This document shows, in pieces, positions 21,616 to 24,160 of a stretch of DNA of 24,160 bases. Source of the stretch: Hypsibius dujardini (lineage: Eukaryota > Tardigrada > Eutardigrada > Parachela > Hypsibiidae); assembly GCA_001579985.1 (NCBI GenBank), contig LRSR01008025.1:1-24160 (forward strand), in the 5' to 3' direction. The notes under the pieces were generated by a model. It was not told the DNA's origin and made no database searches. It was given only the letters and a program-made list of their open reading frames with translations. Each line of letters opens with the position of its first letter. Position 1 is the stretch's first letter. The position numbers and the translations under genes are program-made.

Positions 21616-22330
21616 GGCTGTTAGCTAATGGTTGACTGTAAAGGTGATAAAGAAAGATCCAAAACGAGAGATTTGCCCTGCGAGAAAAAAATCCCCCGAA
21701 TGATTTGTGATGGTTTTTCTTTTTCGTCTTCTTTTACCGGGATGGGCAATTTGTCCGGCTGGTGATATGCGGCTGTTTAAAGGATTCAGGTGAATTCTAC
21801 CCGGGTGGTAATGTACGGCCAACCACTGGAGCACTGTTCGTTCGATGATGTTGCGGATTTCGCGGATTTCGCGCGTACGAAAGGGCGCCGGATAAATCGG
21901 TCACCGATACACATACAATAGAATTAGAAGTAATGGTTCCATTCTAGTCCGGTTGAATTCCTTGACGAAAGCAACAACCACTGTTCACTGCAATGGCCTT
22001 TCATTGATCGATTCATTATTGGTGAGCAAAAGGCATGTCGGAAAACTTAATTTCGTGTCCTCGAATCTTTCTTTTGCGGCATATCACCCTGCCGTTTATT
22101 TGCAATATTTTCAAACCCAATTCCTGAAGGTGTATTTTGTTCTGGAAAGTAGGCAGAATTGCGTCACATTCGGGAAAGTTTTTCTACATTTTCCGCCACG
22201 TGGCAATCTCTTAACAGTGGCTGCTGGGCGGATTCCAGATTTAGTTTACTGCCTTTTCACCTGCTCGTAGGCCATCGACCTGTGCTGCCAACATTAAGCA
22301 ACTCCTTTGATTTCATTAATCTTTGCTGGG
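21616..22330. promoter_or_regulatory. Shared head-to-head promoter region of PSMC6 and PREB
   Basis: 715 bp separate the two divergent start codons, with no other gene between. It includes a CpG-bearing direct repeat GCGGATTTCGCGGATTTCGCG near 21852-21872 and no clear TATA box on either side. Both neighbours are housekeeping genes, so a bidirectional TATA-less promoter is the simplest reading. That is an inference from layout. Confidence 0.5.
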
Positions 22331-23211
22331 ATGCCACCGCAACTGAGGTCACGCGATGGGCGAGCTGTTCTGATGCAGGAACTGGATATTCCCATATTTT
22401 TCATCCGGCGTCTCGGAGACCGGCAGTTTCTGGTCGGTGGCGGTGGGGGCAGCTCTAAAACTGGAATTCCCAATGCTGTTGTAAGTAGGAAATGAATTGC
22501 TTTTGTTGATGCTGTGTTCTTATTTTTGTCGGAGGCAAATTTACTGCAAGAATTTTAATTCGGTATACAAGCGAGCAATCAGCAGATCAGGCTAATTCAT
22601 CAATCAATCAACCGAACACACTGTTCTGTTCTTCTTTGACGTTTTAAGCAGTTTATCAATCAATCGACCGCAACATGTACTAGTGCGTACGAGCGATCTC
22701 GTTGACTGCTCAACGTTTCTAGTTACTCGACTTCGCCTTTGCAGTATCTGTTTTCTCTCACGAACCGAAACGGACGCTGCTACCTGCGCGAGTCCCAAAA
22801 GGTGGACACTGGCGCGGCCAATCCTATGAACGCTTCGGTGTATGAAGTAACATCCTCATCACTCGCTCCAATCGTCATTGATCCACGTACTAGACTGCCC
22901 AGCATCAGCCACAGCGCTGGTGAACAACCACCGACACGAGGCGGTCGCCCAGTCGTAAATGCGGTGAGCCAGATGCAGCAGGCTGAGAAGGAGATCATGC
23001 GAATGCTAAGCACGGTGAAGGAATTGGTGGCGGTCGGTCTGGACAACACTTGTTCGGTGTATCAGATCAGCAGGGCTCTGCCGAAGCAGGCGCAGCCAGA
23101 CCCGGGTAGGTTTATGCCGGCGAAAGGGAATAAGAGCAGAGACAGAAAGGTACACAGATCACCACTCCGACAGACAGCCAAAAATACCGTCAGGCAGACA
23201 GACAGAAAGAA

Positions 23212-23244
<33 letters not shown>

Positions 23245-24160
23245 CAGACGGACAAACAGACACACGGGCTGTTCTGACGGACTCTGGAGATAACCTACTG
23301 ACTTGTTCTTTCTGTCAGGCACTCTGATCGCAAAGGACGACTTGCTGTCAATTCTCTATCGTCAGTCCATTGAAACGGTACCGGGAAAGGACAACATTCA
23401 ACAATGTTGTGCCTTCATTCCACCTGACCCATCCGGTAACGGGACACCTACGGATCCTCGAAAAAAAGGGAAAGATGCCAGGCTGGTAACGGGTGGTTCT
23501 GATGGAATCGTCCGTTTTTGGACAGTGAGTGTGGCTTTGATATCCTTCATCGATGCCACTGCATTGTTGAATGGCGGTTGCATGCAATGCGTTCAAACAG
23601 AGCCGTTCTATTATATTGGTTGTGCTTGATTGTCGTTGTCTGTTTACAGGGCTCGGATTTTCATATAGAGAAGAGTCTTAAAGCACATGACGACGAAATC
23701 ACAGATATGGACGTGTCGTGTACCGGCGACGAGGTAAACTTCTCAGCCCAGCAAAACGGTGTAAATTGGTGATTGGTCATGGTGTCTAATCATTCACATT
23801 GGTTTCATTTGACATAGATCATTACCTGTGGGAGAGACCACCAGGCGCATGTCTGGAATATTAAAACGGGGAAATTGAGTGACTCGGCTAAACCTGAATT
23901 TCCGGAAGCCAAGGGAGTCAAGTATCGTCCGAGAAAAGCTAGGCAAGTTCCTCTGTTCGGTCGTCTGTCTGTCCGCCGATTTGTCTATCTGTATGCGCAG
24001 TTTTCTTTCTCTCACCTGGCTGTCTCTTTATCTATCCTTGTGTTGTCTTTACCGATGTCTGTCTGACTGTCTGTGAGTGAGATTGACCTGTAATATATAT
24101 TTACTAATATGCAGTACTGAAAGGTCAAGTCAATTGCCTTGTTGTTTTAGGTTCGACTGC
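22331..24160 (+). CDS. PREB: PREB/SEC12-like guanine nucleotide exchange factor, 5' part
   Basis: Exons 22331-22480, 22745-23105, 23319-23524, 23650-23733, 23818-23942 and 24151 to the window end are in phase; 312 codons are visible. PREB/SEC12 is an ER-membrane WD40 beta-propeller that loads SAR1 with GTP to start COPII coat assembly. Evidence: the N-terminal GGGGGSSKTGIPNAV block matches the conserved glycine-rich segment of the family. WD repeat text includes VTGGSDGIVRFWT, LKAHDDEITDMDVS and ITCGRDHQAHVWN, followed by the expected YRPRKARF. The C-terminal propeller blades and membrane anchor lie beyond the window. ATG 22331 opens the family's usual N-terminus. The fifth intron starts GC instead of GT. 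Introns carry ACAG and CTGT tracts. The long linker in exon 2 (PSISHSAGEQPPTRGG...) is low in similarity, as usual there. Confidence 0.92.
23172..23252 (+). repeat. (ACAG)n microsatellite in PREB intron 2
   Basis: About eight uninterrupted ACAG units near 23215-23242 inside a longer degenerate tract. This is the purest tetranucleotide run in the window and is likely length-polymorphic. Confidence 0.85.
23957..24076 (+). repeat. Degenerate (CTGT)n tract in PREB intron 5
   Basis: TCGTCTGTCTGTCC, TTTGTCTATCTGTATG and a GTCTGTCTGACTGTCTG run lie between the GC donor at 23943 and the acceptor at 24149-24150. Confidence 0.75.

Noticed and set aside
23172-23252. CRISPR-like or other prokaryotic repeat array
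   Set aside because: It is an intronic tetranucleotide microsatellite without spacers, in a eukaryotic gene.

Overview
The window reads as nuclear DNA from a compact invertebrate animal genome. Its genes have many short exons, canonical GT-AG introns and animal-type families (PM20D2, 26S proteasome RPT4/PSMC6, PREB/SEC12), and inverted-repeat DNA transposons sit between and inside them. The phylum cannot be fixed from sequence alone. The introns and spacers also carry two unusual kinds of 4-base periodic DNA, degenerate (CTGN)n and (AATC)n.

Layout. 1-2500: no firm gene; a possible orphan 3' exon, a GC-rich 127-bp tandem repeat and an inverted-repeat element. 2638-6265 (+): an M20-family peptidase like PM20D2, reconstructed as 8 exons including a 13-nt microexon; its first intron holds two neighbouring inverted-repeat elements. 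6329-8756 (+): a 7-exon gene for a 212-residue protein I do not recognise, starting only 63 bp after the PM20D2 stop. 8757-10716 (+): a less certain gene whose last two exons encode a basic, cysteine-containing C-terminus. 11324-11994 (-): a 3-exon gene for a 153-residue unrecognised protein. 12184-12467: a MITE with perfect 28-bp ends. 12988-13884 (+): possible coding exons inside a segment flanked by ~100-bp direct repeats. 14502-17018: a complete pogo/Tigger-like transposon with ~180-bp terminal inverted repeats and an intact 3-exon transposase. 17188-18776: a larger inverted-repeat element interrupted by a PIF/Harbinger-type MITE, with the empty site preserved in its other arm. 19033-21615 (-): complete PSMC6 (RPT4), 7 exons. 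22331-24160 (+): 5' part of PREB/SEC12, divergent from PSMC6 and running off the end of the window.

The host genes do not form one pathway. PSMC6 (protein degradation) and PREB (ER export, SAR1 activation) are housekeeping genes that share a 715-bp head-to-head promoter region. PM20D2 is a dipeptide-hydrolysing family member here lacking a usually invariant histidine; it may be co-transcribed with the gene that follows it. All exon joins come from reading frame, splice phase and remembered family sequence; no transcript or database evidence was available.
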